Origin: Erythrocercus mccallii
Lineage: Eukaryota > Chordata > Aves > Passeriformes > Dicruridae
Assembly (NCBI GenBank): GCA_013397435.1
Contig: VZRG01000743.1
Coordinates: forward strand, 279,304-343,303
Reading direction: 5' to 3'
Length of the DNA: 64,000 nt
This document shows positions 44,301 to 58,053 of this stretch, piece by piece; within the stretch, counting starts at the first letter, position 1, and every line of letters begins with the position of its first letter. The notes beneath the pieces were generated by a model. The model had not been told where the DNA came from, did no database searches, and worked only from the letters and a program-made list of their open reading frames with translations. The position numbers and the translations under genes were made by a program.

Positions 44301-47300
44301 CAGCTGGGTAGCAGAGGCCTCCAAATTATGTAGCAAAGGGCTGGAGAAGCACCGTGGCTTCTTTTTGACATCTCGTGTTGTCCCACCCTTACCGCTGCCA
44401 TCCCAGAAGTTGTCCGTAGTCCCGAGCTCTCCCCGTGTGCGTGTATTTGTCTCTATATATGACTTGTTTTCTTTTTGGAAAAGCTACCGGTAAAATTGAT
44501 GGGGTGGGAGAGGGAGGGTGGATTTAGTTTGCCTTTTTCTTTTTTTTTTTTTTTATGTATCTGGTGGTGTTTTTATCATCGGAATAATTCAGGTAACACA
44601 CCACGGTGGCCCCAGCTGTAGGAAGCCACGTTGAAGCATGGTTGTGAGCTGTAGCAGTGGCAAGTGCTTTATTTTGCCTTTGAAGAACATCAGCAGAGCT
44701 CTCCTGGACTTTTCCACAGATTAGGCTTAGATCAATTTGAATTTGATCACCTCCCATGCTTAATCAATAATTTTAGTGCATGTTTTTCACCCTGTATTGG
44801 TGAGAAAGAAGTCTGGTATGACTATCTGACCACAACCATGTTTGAACAGGGTTATTTTTTGTTTTATTTATGTGTATATTTGTCATGATAATGGGGCCTC
44901 CTTATTATTTTTTTTTTAATCTCTTGTCTTTAAAATGTTGGTATCTTGAGTGCATTTCCAGAGTTCATAGTGTGATTTTCCCCTTAAAAGAGGTGATTTT
45001 GGTAACTGCACAACTTTTTCTGTGTGGAAATCTATATGAAATGTGGACAATCAGAAAAAGCATGTATTTATTGTCTGCAGAAAAAGGGGATAGTAAATGC
45101 AAATGACTCCTCCCTCAGTTTACCTCAGTATTTGAGCTGTTGCTGGCAGTGCTAGCACCATAAGAAGAAGTCATGTAGTTCCCACTTTGAAAGACTCTTC
45201 GTACTACCCAATTCTAAGGAAGTACCTCAATATTGTGATTTCCACAAAATTGTTATCCTTGGCTCCTGACGTTATTCCAGGCCCACGGAAAAATCAGAAT
45301 GTATTTTAATGCAGGGAAGACTTCAGAGTAGCATAAAAATAAATTTGCCTCACTGGAAAAATTTAACCATACACATTCTCGTTAATTAAAAAGAGAAGCA
45401 ATAGAAGAATCCAGGAGAACAAATTCTTAGAAGCTAAATGTGAAGGCAGCAAAAAGAAAGTTAGACAGCCCTATGACTGTAAGGCCTGATGCATAAACCT
45501 GTCTGGAGTCCTTCTGAGTGAAAATACTTAAAATGGTGGCCCACAGCACCCCACTGACTGCCCTGAGGAGTGAATTGTGCTTTCAATTAGGGCAGGCTTG
45601 CACCTACCCAAAACCTTCCTGGGTTTTAAGGCCTTTAGAGCAGAAGTCCTGTTTACTTATTTGACTGTAAATTATTGTTACAATAACAGTAGAAGCTAAT
45701 AGTAGGAACACAAAAAACCACAGACTTTGTCCTGTGTTGAGTCAATAGTAAAAATAAGTGCATGACATCTACATTTCAGTACAAAGAGCACTTTTAAAAG
45801 CCCACATCCAGATTTTCTGACCAGTATTTAATTTTACTTGTCATTTTTCTATCACAGCACTTTGAAGAAAAAACCCACTACAATATTCTGGCATCAACAT
45901 CTGTGATATAGTACAGTTATATTTCATCTTCCTTTTAATTCCAATGTGGTTTTCCACAAAGCCAGTTAAAACACTCAAATTAAAAAGAGCTACCCCAAGC
46001 TGATTATATTTTTCCATCAGCTTGCTAGCCAGGATAAATCATTCCTTTTGCCTAGCAAAAGTTTCTTTTAACTTTCCCTGAACTCTAATAGAGATTGTAT
46101 CTTTATACGAATCCACAGAAAAATCTCTGACTCTTGATTCCTTACATCATCTCTGGATATATTAACGTTAATTAATGATCTCTAAGCACCCTAAGTTCAA
46201 TGGTCAAAAAGGTGCTCGGGTGAGTTCAAATCCAGCTGGTTCTGTCCTCTTAGGCAATTCCTTGAAGCAGTTTAATTCTCTTTTTTCTCAGACCTACCTT
46301 GCTGAGAATGCCCAAGGAACTTTCCAGTGTGGCTGCTCCCCATACACAGACTGCAGGAGCAGAGAGGGCACAAAGCCCTCGTTTCACTCACTCAGTTCTG
46401 CTGCAAAAGCCCCTGTTCTTCATGCAAATCACAAGAGCTTTTAGCATCAATGCTGCAAGACCTCACTGCGTGCACCACCTTGTGCCCTTGTGCATATTTA
46501 GAGAATTTCTAGCTGGTCCCAGGCTGCAGTACCAGTTGCAATGAAAGCAACAGAGGTGATGGAAGAAGGGAAGGCACACACGAGCATTTTACTTGTTTTC
46601 CCCTTTAACCTGCTCTTCTCCCCCATCTTCTTCTCACAATTTTGCTGAAATCTTGGGCAGCAGGAAGTTCCCCTCTATCTTTTGCAGGAGTAGATTTTCC
46701 TCTCTGTCTTCATCCAAGATCCCACCAGCCCAGAGGAAGAGCTGCTCCCCTTGGAGAGGGTTTCTGTGCCAGGCACTGGGCAGCCTTTCAGGATGGTGAT
46801 GGTACCAGTCTGCAAACCCAAATGTACAGAGTTCCCATCAAATACACACCCAGTTGTGGGGGCTTTGCTGCTCACCCAGATTTGTAATCAAAAGTAAACA
46901 CACAGAAATTCATTTTACCCTTTCTAATATAGTCAATATACCACTCTCATTTAGCTCTTGTCTTGCTTCCTCTACATTCTCATGCACCAGCCAGGCAAAC
47001 ACAAGAGGAGTGGGGGGTTTTTTATTATTTCTTAAAAGACATCTGGTTTTTAAATGGCTGTGCTCTTACCTTCACTCCTGATCTGTTCTTTGTGGAGGCT
47101 GTCTGGCACAACATGCCAACAAAACAACTTCTGCTTCATACATCTTCCCAGGCATCTGCTAAATTGGACCCATTCCCTGCTGCCAGCCAGATGACCAAGC
47201 TGTAGGGACTGGATTGCTGCTGGTGGTCAGCTGATTGATGGCCAAGAAGTGTGACCTGGCTCCAAGTGCTGTTGCAGAGTGATGGGATGTCCCAGCTGGT

Positions 47301-50179
47301 CACACCCCAGCTGCTCTCTCCAGCTCCACTTTGAAGCTCAGAGACACCAGCCAGCAGTGCTGCCTGCTGAGCCTTGTCTGAGTGGCTGGGGGAGAATCTC
47401 CTTCATCCAAAGCCAGACATCTTTACATAAGATGAACAGATGTGAAGGCAAAGATGCCTCAGCGGTAAAGAAACACTTGTTAATAGAAAAACATCAAAAC
47501 AAATCGATGTTTAGAGACAGGGAATTTAAGACTCAATTGTTTGACCATACTCGGACACAGTAAATCACACACAGTGAGCGTTACATATCATCTAAACAGT
47601 CCCCACCCTTGTTTTTTTATAAAAGGAATTCATCAAATCAAGAATAATTTATTCCTGGAAAGATGTGTAGAACAAGAAAACGTTGCTCAGTAGCTTTGTA
47701 AGATCTATTCCCAGTCTCCATATGACCACTTCTAATGTTTTCTGATAATGCCTGTGATTGGCATTTCAAATCCCAGAATGACACGTAGGCTTTATTGTAT
47801 CCCATAATATCATACAGAAATCCAGTGTGAGTCTGCAGGCAGTTTTTTTTCTAGGAAATGCTCTGCATCAACATTAAATAACTTTCTAATATAAAAGGCA
47901 ATGAAAAGACACAGACTGGGAATTAAACACTAGCTGCTACAAATCTCAGATGAAAATGGTCCATAACAATCTCTCTGATTGGGCTGCTGCTGTCTCTGGA
48001 TATCCTCCCTTGAGCAAAGATTAATTATACAAAACTGACAGGGGCTGAGAGTTCCCCTGCAGTCATCCGGAGCCTCTTGCAATCCACAGACCCGTTGCTT
48101 TGGGAGCAAGGTGGGCTGGGTTTTCTCCTGCTTCCACCAGTGCAGTTTCTTGAAGCACCTTCATCAAAGCAGAAGATGGCTCATCCCTCTTCACACTGTC
48201 CTTTGGGCTTCCCAAAGGATGGGTCCTGGCAACACTGCATGTGGAATCTTTCAGCTGGTACCTGCCTCCCTTCCCAGAAAAACCTGTTCCTGCTCCAGTC
48301 TCCATCTGGCTCCAGTAGTCCCCAGAGTTATACTGAGGAGTGGGGATTTTGCTGCAGACCACAGGCTCCTTCCAGCCTTAACACCACCAGTGCAATTCCC
48401 CACCATTACACAGGATTTGTGCAGTGCAAAGATGCTACTGAAATTTTATTCAGTATTCACGTGCTTCTGGAACCCTACAAAGTCCAAAGGACTCCCTCCT
48501 CCTTTCAGCCTTAGGCTGACCAGAGAAACCCCAAAACCACCAACACACTGAGTGCACCAAGTTTCACTGCTCTTCATTTTTCCTTCCTCCTCATCCTTTT
48601 CCCACACCATGAAATCCCATCAGCTAATTCAGAAGTAAATAACAAATATCTGCAGTAAATGCTCAAACATCCAGCACAGAGAAGACAAACACAGCCATGG
48701 CAGCAGAAGGACATGCCTCTGGGAGTTTGCTTAATTCTTCAAATCACCACTCTACAGGGAAGAAGAAGACAGTAGATGCCTCTCAGCCTCTCAATTCCAA
48801 TGGAGCAGTGCAAGGTGTTGGACACAAAGCTCCTGCTTATCAGAAAGGTCTTCTAAGAGAAGAGCTCTGCTGCCATTCTCATGTCCAAGGCAGGCTACAA
48901 GAAATGGAAAAATCAGTTTTTGCAAAGTAAAGACAACAGCGTGTCTTTAAAGTCATTAGGACTGGCATGAATGTTTCGAACAGCCTTTTTTGAGTCTTTT
49001 TCTTCTATTTTATCTTGACATCAGAATTGGTGTCATGGGCTTAGTACAGGAGTACCTGAGCAGGCCAAGTGTGTCAGAGAACATCTCCCAGCTTGCAGCC
49101 CTCCAGAGCAGCTGTGCTTTCACAACACCGTTACAGATAAAAAGTCAAGGTGATGGATTTATTTGGGTGTTTGGGATGGGAGAACCTGGATGTGAAAATA
49201 ACTGTTATTTGGAATGAGGCAAAACCAGATACAGGCTGTGCTCCTTCTGGAAAACCTGTCCCACAGATTTCTCTCCCTCTTCCCTCCCAGACAATGGGAA
49301 AAAAAAGGAAGAGAATAATGAACAATGTAGATCAGAACATAAATCTTTCTGAAGTGGAGGAGGAAAAGAAGACTGCCCTTTCCAGCACAGTGATAAATAC
49401 ACTGCTGAGTTTGATGTTTAAAAGCCGTGTTAACTTTGCCTTAGGAAATGCAGTGAAGCACATTGGACTGCTCAGGAGGACACTGTTGGCATGGATGGTA
49501 ATAAAAATGAGGAAAGCTGGAGAGATATGGGAACTTAAATTCTCACTCTTGCTCTCTCCCCATCCTGCTCAGTGCTCTGTTCTGTTCTCCTCAGGCTGCT
49601 CTGGGCTGGGACAGACTGATCAGCTCCTTTGGGAGCCATTGCCCTGTGCACCAAGAACTGGTCAAATGAAAAGGCAAGTTTAATGAAAAAAAAATTCATC
49701 ACACCTGGCTCCTGGCAGAGGTGTTCAAATCAGCAAAACCTCAAACAGAAGCTCCTCAAAGTCACTTTACCTGTAAAACAAAAATTCCTGCACACAAGTA
49801 GCCTCTCAACATTTATTTTCGTGGCTCAATTCATCTTCAGCACCTTCTCACCCAGATGTTCTGGGGCTTCTCTTGGCTGCCTGTCCCACAGAACACAAAA
49901 GATGAGACACAGGCAAGCTGCAGCTGCCTCTCTGAGCCAGAGCAGGAGCTGTGACTGAAGATGAGCACTGCATCTCTGATAGTGGTCAGTGACTGCTTCT
50001 TCCTCCAGGCTTGATTACCATAAGGCTTGATTTCCCAGAGCTAATGAGAAGGATTATTAAAACATCCTGAAAAATTAAGAATAATTTGTGCAGATAGAGT
50101 TTACCAATTGTTCTGCTTTTCTGAAAGTCATGGGAAAAAAATAGAGCTTTTAGCTGTGGAAAAAAGCAGGCCTTTCATT

Positions 50180-50375
50180 ACTTGTCCTCTAATTGTCAAT
50201 CTAGGGTAATCTGCATAACCAAATTAAAGCAATTGACTTTTCTTATATTTACCTTAAGCACTGGGAACCACAAGACTACTGTCTGACAATTTCATGGCTA
50301 TATATATGAAATTAATTAATAAGCTATTCAAATTGGTACGATTTGCATATTAGAAGCTAATTAGAAAAGCAAGCT
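50180..50375. promoter_or_regulatory. Candidate noncoding element, homeodomain-type sites
   Basis: AT-rich unique sequence with several TAATT/ATTAA core sites (AATTAATTAATAAGC near 50310, GCTAATTAG near 50356) and an ATTTGCAT octamer at 50341-50348. The composition resembles vertebrate developmental enhancers. Weak evidence; conservation is untested. Confidence 0.2.
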
Positions 50376-53300
50376 CCAGAATTTCAAAATCTTAGAATAT
50401 GTAGAAAATGAAGGGGAAAAACTGATAGCTGCAGGACTCATTTGCTTAAAAAGTTACCTTGCCCTTATTAACTGTATTCAAAGCAGGCTTTTGTTGCACA
50501 GGGATATGGTAATGTTTCCCCTGAGGTCTGAGATCATGTGGAATCAGTGAGGTATAAATGCATATAGATTGCATTTGGATGAGCTGACACTCAGTGTCTA
50601 CTGGCCCCCACGAGTTAGTGCAGGCAGAAATGAAATGGCAAAACCTCATTGCAGATGTCGCATTTTTCCTAATTCCCCTCATTGCAACAAATGGAATTTT
50701 AACTCCCTGCTGCAGGAGAGTTCAGTCTCCTCTGCAGAGCTGTCTGAGTATCAGCAGGTTGTATTGCACTGGAACACCCAGAGCTTTTTCCAGGGAAATC
50801 AACACGGTGCTCACCATTTGCCCCAGGAAAAGCAGCATCACACCCTTCAAGTCCCTGTTTTCCTATAAGATCCCTTTTCTAATAGGCATTAAATGATTCA
50901 AAAAAGCTTCAAGTGCTCCACCCAGATTAGAGCTATAGGGAGGCTCAATTTTTTTTGTTTCCAAAAGCCTCCTGTAATATTTTTTTTCTGTTTTAAAATA
51001 GGAGGAAAATTCAAAGTTGAAAACCTTTCAGTAAAAGATCATTTCTATTGAAATAATCAAGATTCAAAACATATGCTTCAGTAAAGTAAAAGCAGTTTAA
51101 TCTGGCATTGATTTTCTTCTTCTTAGTAATATATGATTTATAATGGAAATGTAAACCAAATTAAAATGTGTCAGGACAAAATGTGAGATTTCAACCTCAC
51201 ATTTCTGAAATTCACATTTTCAAAATTGGCATGTTCCTACAGAACATTTGACTTTCAGCATCAGCGTTCTTCGAACAGAAAATATTTTTGCAGGGAAAAA
51301 AAAAATAATAATTTTGGCTAGTTTTATTCCAAACGTTCCCAGAAATTCACACAGATATGCACAATTTGAGAAGCTTTTCAAGTTTGGGGTTTTTTTCCCT
51401 CTGCTAATAATCACTGTAAGGCTGTGGGAATTGACAATTGTGCCATCTGCAATCCAATAGTATTCCCTGTCAGAGAAGTACCAGATACGTTTCTGCCTGG
51501 CCTCACACTAACCTCCCAGACTTTTGGTGGCTGGAGGGTTATCTCCAGGGTGCTTGTGATTAGAACCTCAGGCAGCAGCGGCAGACAGATGGCTCTGCAA
51601 GGGGCTGTGGTTCCTCCCCAATGCAATGGCAGAATATCACCTGCCAGTAGTCAGGTTGGTTTCAAACCCTGACTTTTTCCAGCTCTCCACAAAGACTTGT
51701 GCAACTCAGCCTGCCGAGGTCACTTCAGATTTTTGACACTACAAATACAAAAGAGGATGTTTAGTGTTTTCTTTTACCGTGTCTCCATGGCACAGATAAC
51801 TTCTAAACTTCTTTTTTTTCCATACTTTGGTAAATTCTTGCTCTTCTTGAAACTCACCACCTTGCAGATCCCATCTCAGTGTAACCACGTGGGAAGGAAA
51901 CGTCTCCAGGAGAGCAGTGTGGTTTGCCATCGCCATATTTGTGCTTTTAGTTCCCCTCCACATCTTACCTGTGGTTTGGATGAGTTTGTTTCCCCAGAAT
52001 GTCTCTTTTCACCCTTCACCTTGTGCCCAAAGTCACAGGTGCAGCATGGCTGAAGTAGGACTCTTGGAGGAGACCTCTGTGTACCAAGACCTTGGTCTAG
52101 AAAAGGCCAAAATCCTACAAAAGCAAAGGAGCAACCCAACACTTCAGCCTGCTCAGGCAAGCTCTGCAGAGCAGGTTCTGAGAGGCAGCCCTCCTGCAGT
52201 GAGGAGAAAAAAACAAGAAGTGAATTTGCATCACCCCCTTTCTGATGGGACAAGGCTGATAGACCAATTATCGAGTTTCCAACAGATGTGGCATCTTCAT
52301 GGGTAACTTTTCATTCTCCAAATTCAACACCAGTCAAGGAAATACCTTAGCAGACATCACCAGCAGCCAGCTGCCCCAAGTGGGCTCCCAGAAGCTTCAT
52401 CCACGAGCCACTTTCCTCCGTGGAGAAATGCCATTACAGTTTGTCACAAAAGGCACCATAAGCATCTGACCACTCCTTCTGCTGAGAAATATGAAGCTGC
52501 TCTGCCCTATTGTGGTGCCAGCATCTCAAACACACATTTCCCCTCATCTCTTCTAACCTAGGGCTATCAGGCACGACTAGAAGGCTGCAGTTGTACCTCT
52601 GCATTGACTGAAAAGCAATTATATATAAAGCAATTATAACATTGTGCATTCAGCTGCTTAAATGCTCTCCACAACATAAAGGTTGAAATTTCTCTTGCAA
52701 AAAGAGATTCCTCCCTATGAATGTGCTGTTAGAAAGTTAAAAAAAAACCTATCAGCAAGGAAGTTTTGCTCCTCAAACAACAGGGAAAAGATCAGTTTGG
52801 ATTTCCTAGCAAAGGCTGGATCCCCTCCAAGGGAGTTGAGCTCATCTTCAGTGTGTCCTGTGGTGTAAAAGAATTGCTGCCACCAGCAGTGCTGGCAGTG
52901 GGAATGCTGCCTGCCTGTCCTGTCATCTCACTGCAGCCAGGCTTCAACAGCTACCGAACAGCCACTGATACTCACCCAGCAGTGGAGGAGCCTCCGTGGT
53001 TGTATGGATTAAATATTCACTCTACAGACCTAATGGAGGTCCCTTTCAGGCATTTCCAGGTGCTGCTTCTCTGGAGAGCCATTACAGCTGTCAGCAAAGC
53101 AGGCAAAAGGAACTCAGACCTCCCAACATGGTCCTCCATCTCCAGTGGTCCACAAGGATGAGGTGGGATTAATATCTGTTCTCAGGAATCTCCTACTGAA
53201 ACTCTCATTTGAATCTGCCTATTAACACACTTCCTTGTTTTCTTCCATATCTTTATCCATAAGATGTTCTAAGCCACGGATATTTCAGGGAACTTTAATG

Positions 53301-56300
53301 CTACTGTGACTATACAAAGCCTTTTTGCTTATATTTTTGCTGCTGTCTTTACAGGTCTGAAAAGCCACATCCTCCCTTCTCAGAATTTCACAATGGATTG
53401 CATTGCAGCATAAATATCCTACTGTATTGACTCTGTTACCTGTTGCTCTTGTAAGATTGAGACTGGTTCTCCTGGAGTGCAAATTTTATCCTCTCCTAGC
53501 TCCCAAAGCACAACCCGTCAGAAACTTTTTCCTTGACTTGATGGCCGTATCAGACACCAAGTTTGATATGTGAGACATTATGGAGGGGTTGTGTTATTCA
53601 TAAGTAGTTCCCATTAAACCTCCCTCCCACCTACCCAGGCAGAGCAGGATTAGCAGGAACAAATTACCTTATCCAGTGCCGTGGTCTCTGAGATTTTAAA
53701 CATCTCTCCATTGAATAAACCTGGCTTCTTTCCCAGAGGCTTCCTTACCTGGGATCCTGATCTCATGATGGGCACGAGCTTTGCCTTCCTCTTTTGTGCC
53801 TGTAGGAGCTCTAAGGATGCTCACAGGTTTGCAGCAGCTGAAGCAATTTATCTGTTTAAAAAGCTGATGTTCTGGTACACACTGAATATGAATGAGATAT
53901 ATGCAGGCAACAATATTCTGAGGAGGTTTTCAGACATGTTGCAGGGATCACTCAGTCTTTATCCTAGTGAATTTTTACTTGGGCTTCTAGAACCTTCTCT
54001 TCTCCTTCTTGGCCTCTTCTGCTCCTTAGCATCTCTGTTGCCTTTTTAAATATAGTGACATCAAAAGAAAAAAAAATACCCCAACAGTTCTCATTGCACT
54101 CATCTCCCCCAGGTGTCTGTACACAGGTGCATCCTGCCCCAGATATTTCTTCTCCCACTCAGCCTGCAGGTCCCCTTCTATATCACTCTAAATATGGCCT
54201 TGGACTTGTGATTTATTCTTCAGATCCCTTTTCTGTGCAAGGGAAACTGCTCAGAACATCGTCTCTGACTGATGTCCCTGCTGTGGACCTGTCCCATTCA
54301 GTTTGTTCATGGCACTCACACCCAAAAAGAGAAGGGCAGGATGGAAGGCTTGAAGTTCCTTTGCAGGTTTAGCCCCATGCAGGAACAGAGACAGCTGGAA
54401 ATGAAACATTACAGCCAGGAGTGCTTTCTGCTCTGTAGTATAGCTTCTCCAAAAGCTCACATTTCAGAGACATTCAACAGATGAGGGTTTGTATTTCCAC
54501 ATAGCTCTGAGATGTGTAGAAATGAAATCCTGTCCACTTCAGATGGGCAATAGCCACTGGCTTTAATTCCAAGTACTTGTCACTATGCCTCCATCTCTGG
54601 GAACTGATGTGACCACAACATTCTCAGGTGCCAGTTGCCTGTCCTTCTCCTAAAATTGGCATTCCCACATCACTGGCAAGGCTGAAGATTCTTGGACAAT
54701 CTAGCAGTAGCTCTCTCAGCTTTACAGTTCAGAATGGCCACACTTGAAAGTTCCAGCAACGGGTTCTCAGATGCCTGTGCTCAGCTCCATGGGGACCTGA
54801 CCCCTTTGGACAGGTGCTAGGATTTGTCTCCTTTCTGAAACCTTTGTGGACATCAGAAAATGTATTCAACAGCCCAAAGCTGGGGGTTGATTTCCCCCTC
54901 ATGAGCTCACACACTGTGCACAAGAATAGCAGGAACCTCAAATCCCACCTGCCAGCATTAGCAGAACGTTTCCTGCTGCTTTGGGGCCTCTGCCATGGGT
55001 AGTGATATCATTTGGCACATTTTTGACCACATTTTAAAATACAGCCCGGTTAGCTCAGGGAATAAGAGATGACAATGCAGGCACAATATCCCACAGCACC
55101 TCAAAAGGCTCCTTCAGCCTGTCAGTCACAGACGCGTCACCACTGCCAGCCAGGAAGGATGGAGAATCCCAAAAATTTTTAGGCTTCCTTCAGTTATTTT
55201 GAAGGGCCTTTGTACCTTCTACCAGGAATGCAGCAAGCAGCAGAATAAGGCTCCTTCTACTGTTAGAAAAGGTGATTTGCAGAAGTAGGAAGAGGAAGGG
55301 GGATGGGACAGAGAAATGCTTTGCTGGAAAGATGTTTGCCTAGCAACACAAAATCCACATCTATGCCTGACCTGTAAGAAATGTCTCTATGGGCACTGCT
55401 TCTTTATTTGGTATTCAAGCCAACTTTTGCCTGTATGTGAGCTGAAGACACAAGAGCAAACATGTGAAAGAGGAGGATAAAAGCAATGAAAGCTGACACC
55501 ACCAAACCAATGAGTTAACCCAAATTATTAAATGAGTTGGTGTACCCTGGGTTTTTAATTGCTCTCATTTAATTGCCTGTATCACCAAATAGGCTGTGCA
55601 TCCAAACCACAGTTTTTCTTCAGGGAATACAATGCCACTTTGATTGCTGCAGCATCCTTGGAGAGCAGGAGCATGCTGCAGGAGTCCTCCACGGCACTAG
55701 TGGGGAATTCTGACACTGAGAGAAGCATGAATACATCAGCTCCCACCTTGCTAAAGTAGCAGGCAGGTTTGGCATATGGTCGAGGTTAGGCCTGAAGGAT
55801 TATGTTACCATTGAACTGAAGGACTCCTAATAAAGACAGTTTTATTTAATTTACAATTCTGCTCCTTACACCTAAGGATACTTGGGTGTTCTTTAAAATT
55901 GCTGTCAGTATTGGAAATGGCCCCAGAGGTTAATCAAGGGATATCAGGCAGAGTGTCTGCAGCAATTCGACTCTTCCAGGCGTGACCAGGGCTCGGCTCA
56001 GCTCAGCCTGGCCTCCAAGAACAGATCCACTGAGTCCCTAGGGCTTTGCTGTGAGGTGGGTGAAGGTAGAGTGAGCTAATTAGCTGCTAATTAGCAGCAC
56101 AAACCCACTTTCCACAGCTGGTGCTGGGTGCTCCAGGGTTGCCAAAGCCAATCAGACCCTCCCAACCCATTGCCTCACCCAGAAGTGTGTGTAAGGGAAT
56201 GGGGATATCTCAACAGAAAGTGTTGCTTTAGCACTGGGATGTGATGGGTTTACCAATCAGATGGATGCACTAGAAGCTGGCTGCTCCCTGTGCAGAAATT

Positions 56301-56647
56301 CCCTGGATCTGAGTTGGAGAGCTAAACCAGCCCCTGTATTGAACTTGTGGTGGTGATACAAGAACCATTTTACCAGTACAGTACCTCCACTGCCAGGGTG
56401 TGACTCACATGTGCTGGTAGTGGAGAGAGCTTACATCAAATTCAGTGGCACCTGTACCTACCTCTGCCACATCCAGCCTCGATCCTGGGCATCCTAGGGA
56501 ATGAGCCCAGCCTCTTGTGCATTTCTTTCAAATTCCCTTTTGCCCTCTTCTGCCATTTTGTTGCTCCTGTGTTAGCCAAGACCTAGTTTACTAGGGCTCT
56601 TGATTGGAGACTTATTACAGCTTATTTCTGTCTGCCTTTCTTTAAAG

Positions 56648-56680
56648 CCAGCTGAACATACCCAATGCTCTTCCTCTATG
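56648..56680 (+). CDS. CACNA1C: CACNA1C exon 33: IVS3-S4 linker cassette
   Basis: 33 bases, 11 codons, phase 0 to 0: PAEHTQCSSSM. This is the optional cassette in the extracellular IVS3-S4 loop. In mammals the peptide is PAEHTQCSPSM as I remember it, so the ninth residue is Ser here instead of Pro. Inclusion shifts voltage dependence, and in mammals RBFOX proteins promote it. Acceptor TTTCTTTAAAG, weak at -3 (A), consistent with regulated use. Donor ATG|GTAAGA. A TGCATG lies 117 bases downstream. Confidence 0.95.
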
Positions 56681-56796
56681 GTAAGACCGACAATACAGCC
56701 CACCCTCCCAGCTTCTGTGACACTCTTTCTAACACACTCCTTTTTTCTCTTCTCCGTGATCACGAGTTCTCTCTCCAAGCCCAGCCTAGTTCTTTG

Positions 56797-56802
56797 TGCA
56801 TG
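56797..56802 (+). promoter_or_regulatory. RBFOX-type splicing enhancer site (TGCATG)
   Basis: GTGCATGA, 117 bases downstream of exon 33. UGCAUG downstream of a cassette exon generally promotes its inclusion through RBFOX, and this arrangement is described for mammalian Cav1.2 exon 33. No TGCATG was seen in the 400 bases upstream. A single hexamer can occur by chance. Confidence 0.5.
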
Positions 56803-58020
56803 AAGCTGCCATGTCGTGTAATTGGTGTGAGTCTGGTGTTCTCACATGAGCTGTGAATATGCTGCACACGTGTATCTCTTGTGCATCCTGAGCTTTCCTT
56901 TGGTCGAGTTAACTGTCCTTCTGCCTTCTAATGAACCACCAAGAGAGAACTGGACCTGGTAAGATTTCTTGTTAGCCGCAAACCATGTCCCTGTGTCACT
57001 ATCAGTGTGATGCTGAAGGAGTTTGCAGTGTGACTTCATGTCCAAGCCTCCAGAAAAGAAAGGGCTGAGACTTTGAAACTCCTCTTCAATGGGGTGACTC
57101 ATTGCAACATCTGAGTTGGTATTTTGCACAAAAAAAGAGTAAGTGGTGCAATGGTGCACAAAAGACACTGCTGCCTTGGTGTGCAAGGCAGTTCCCACAC
57201 CACCCCCACAGAGCTGCAGTAACTCCAGTTTCTGGATTGCCACCCTGCAGAACCTCCCTCCCCTGGCAAGGATAGGCCTTCAAAAGGCTGGATGGAAGCC
57301 AGGAGGAAGTAAGCAGGCCTACTCAAGCATCAGCTAATCTATAGCCACCTAGTTTGAAAGCGACTGTCATCTTCTGAGGCATCGCTGAGTTTTTGGCTAA
57401 GTGCTTTGATGCCAGTAAGTTGCAGATTTGCATCAGGGAGGGATTTGTTCTGTTTTATTTTCTTAGACTTTGCCTGCTCCAGGATGCTAGGAGGGCAGAG
57501 ATAAATTTCTGCCTGCAGTAGCTGCCTCCTCTCAGCGAGGAAGGACAAAGGAATACTGAAACCTCTGACCAGACCCATGTCCCAACTTGCTGCCACCTAA
57601 AGAGCCAAGCCAAGAAAAAGCACAGCAGAAAGAATAAGAAAACACTGGTTCTTTAGTCACAACCACAGCAGGATTGCTGTCCACACAACCTCTAAATTTG
57701 GACCTCAGCTCTGTTTTAGATGGTATTGGAGCTTGGCTTCTATGGGACTGGAAGAGGTATTTGACCTTACAGTCATCCCTCTGGGACTGCAGCACTGAGA
57801 ATATTCGGTGCTGTGATTTTTGATTCCTTGGAGGCCACGTTCCCTCCTTCACCTCAGAGCAACTCACAGCCCATAGCCTGATGTCCAAGCAATCAGAGAA
57901 GGATGATGTGAGGTGTGGGGAGCACTCAGGCTTTTCCTTGACACAGCCTGTTTCCCTAATCTTTTTCACCCAGTTACTGCAGGGGCAGCCTTTGGTGCAG
58001 ACTGGAGGAGGGTACCTGGT

Positions 58021-58053
58021 GACAGACAGACAGACAGGCAGACAGACAGACAA
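58021..58053 (+). repeat. (GACA)n microsatellite
   Basis: About eight GACA units with one GGCA variant, in intron 33. Confidence 0.93.

Larger units (their letters stand above)
37915..56647 (+). other. Intron 32 (18.7 kb)
   Basis: The longest gene-free stretch here. It begins with T-rich and TTTTA repeats (37985-38115). It holds a MIR-like relic near 42000-42160, GT-rich and GC-richer sequence at 41190-43090, a CpG-rich patch at 43950-44300, long AT-rich unique tracts (44880-47000 and 47560-48000) and an AT-rich candidate element near 50180-50375. I found no exon, RNA gene or recent transposon that I can defend. Numerous open frames up to 248 codons lack support. Confidence 0.83.

Noticed and set aside
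43747..44493. Open frame of 248 codons in intron 32
   Set aside because: Low-complexity Pro/Ser/Leu-rich translation over a C/T-rich and CpG-rich patch with competing open frames on both strands. No domain, no splice logic.
46222..46236. GAGTTCAAATCCAGC, B-box-like
   Set aside because: No A box or cloverleaf upstream at the proper distance.
55044..55115. tRNA-like start GCCCGGTTAGCTCAGGGA
   Set aside because: It resembles a tRNA A box, but no GGTTCRA-type B box and no acceptor or anticodon stem pairing follow within 75 bases.
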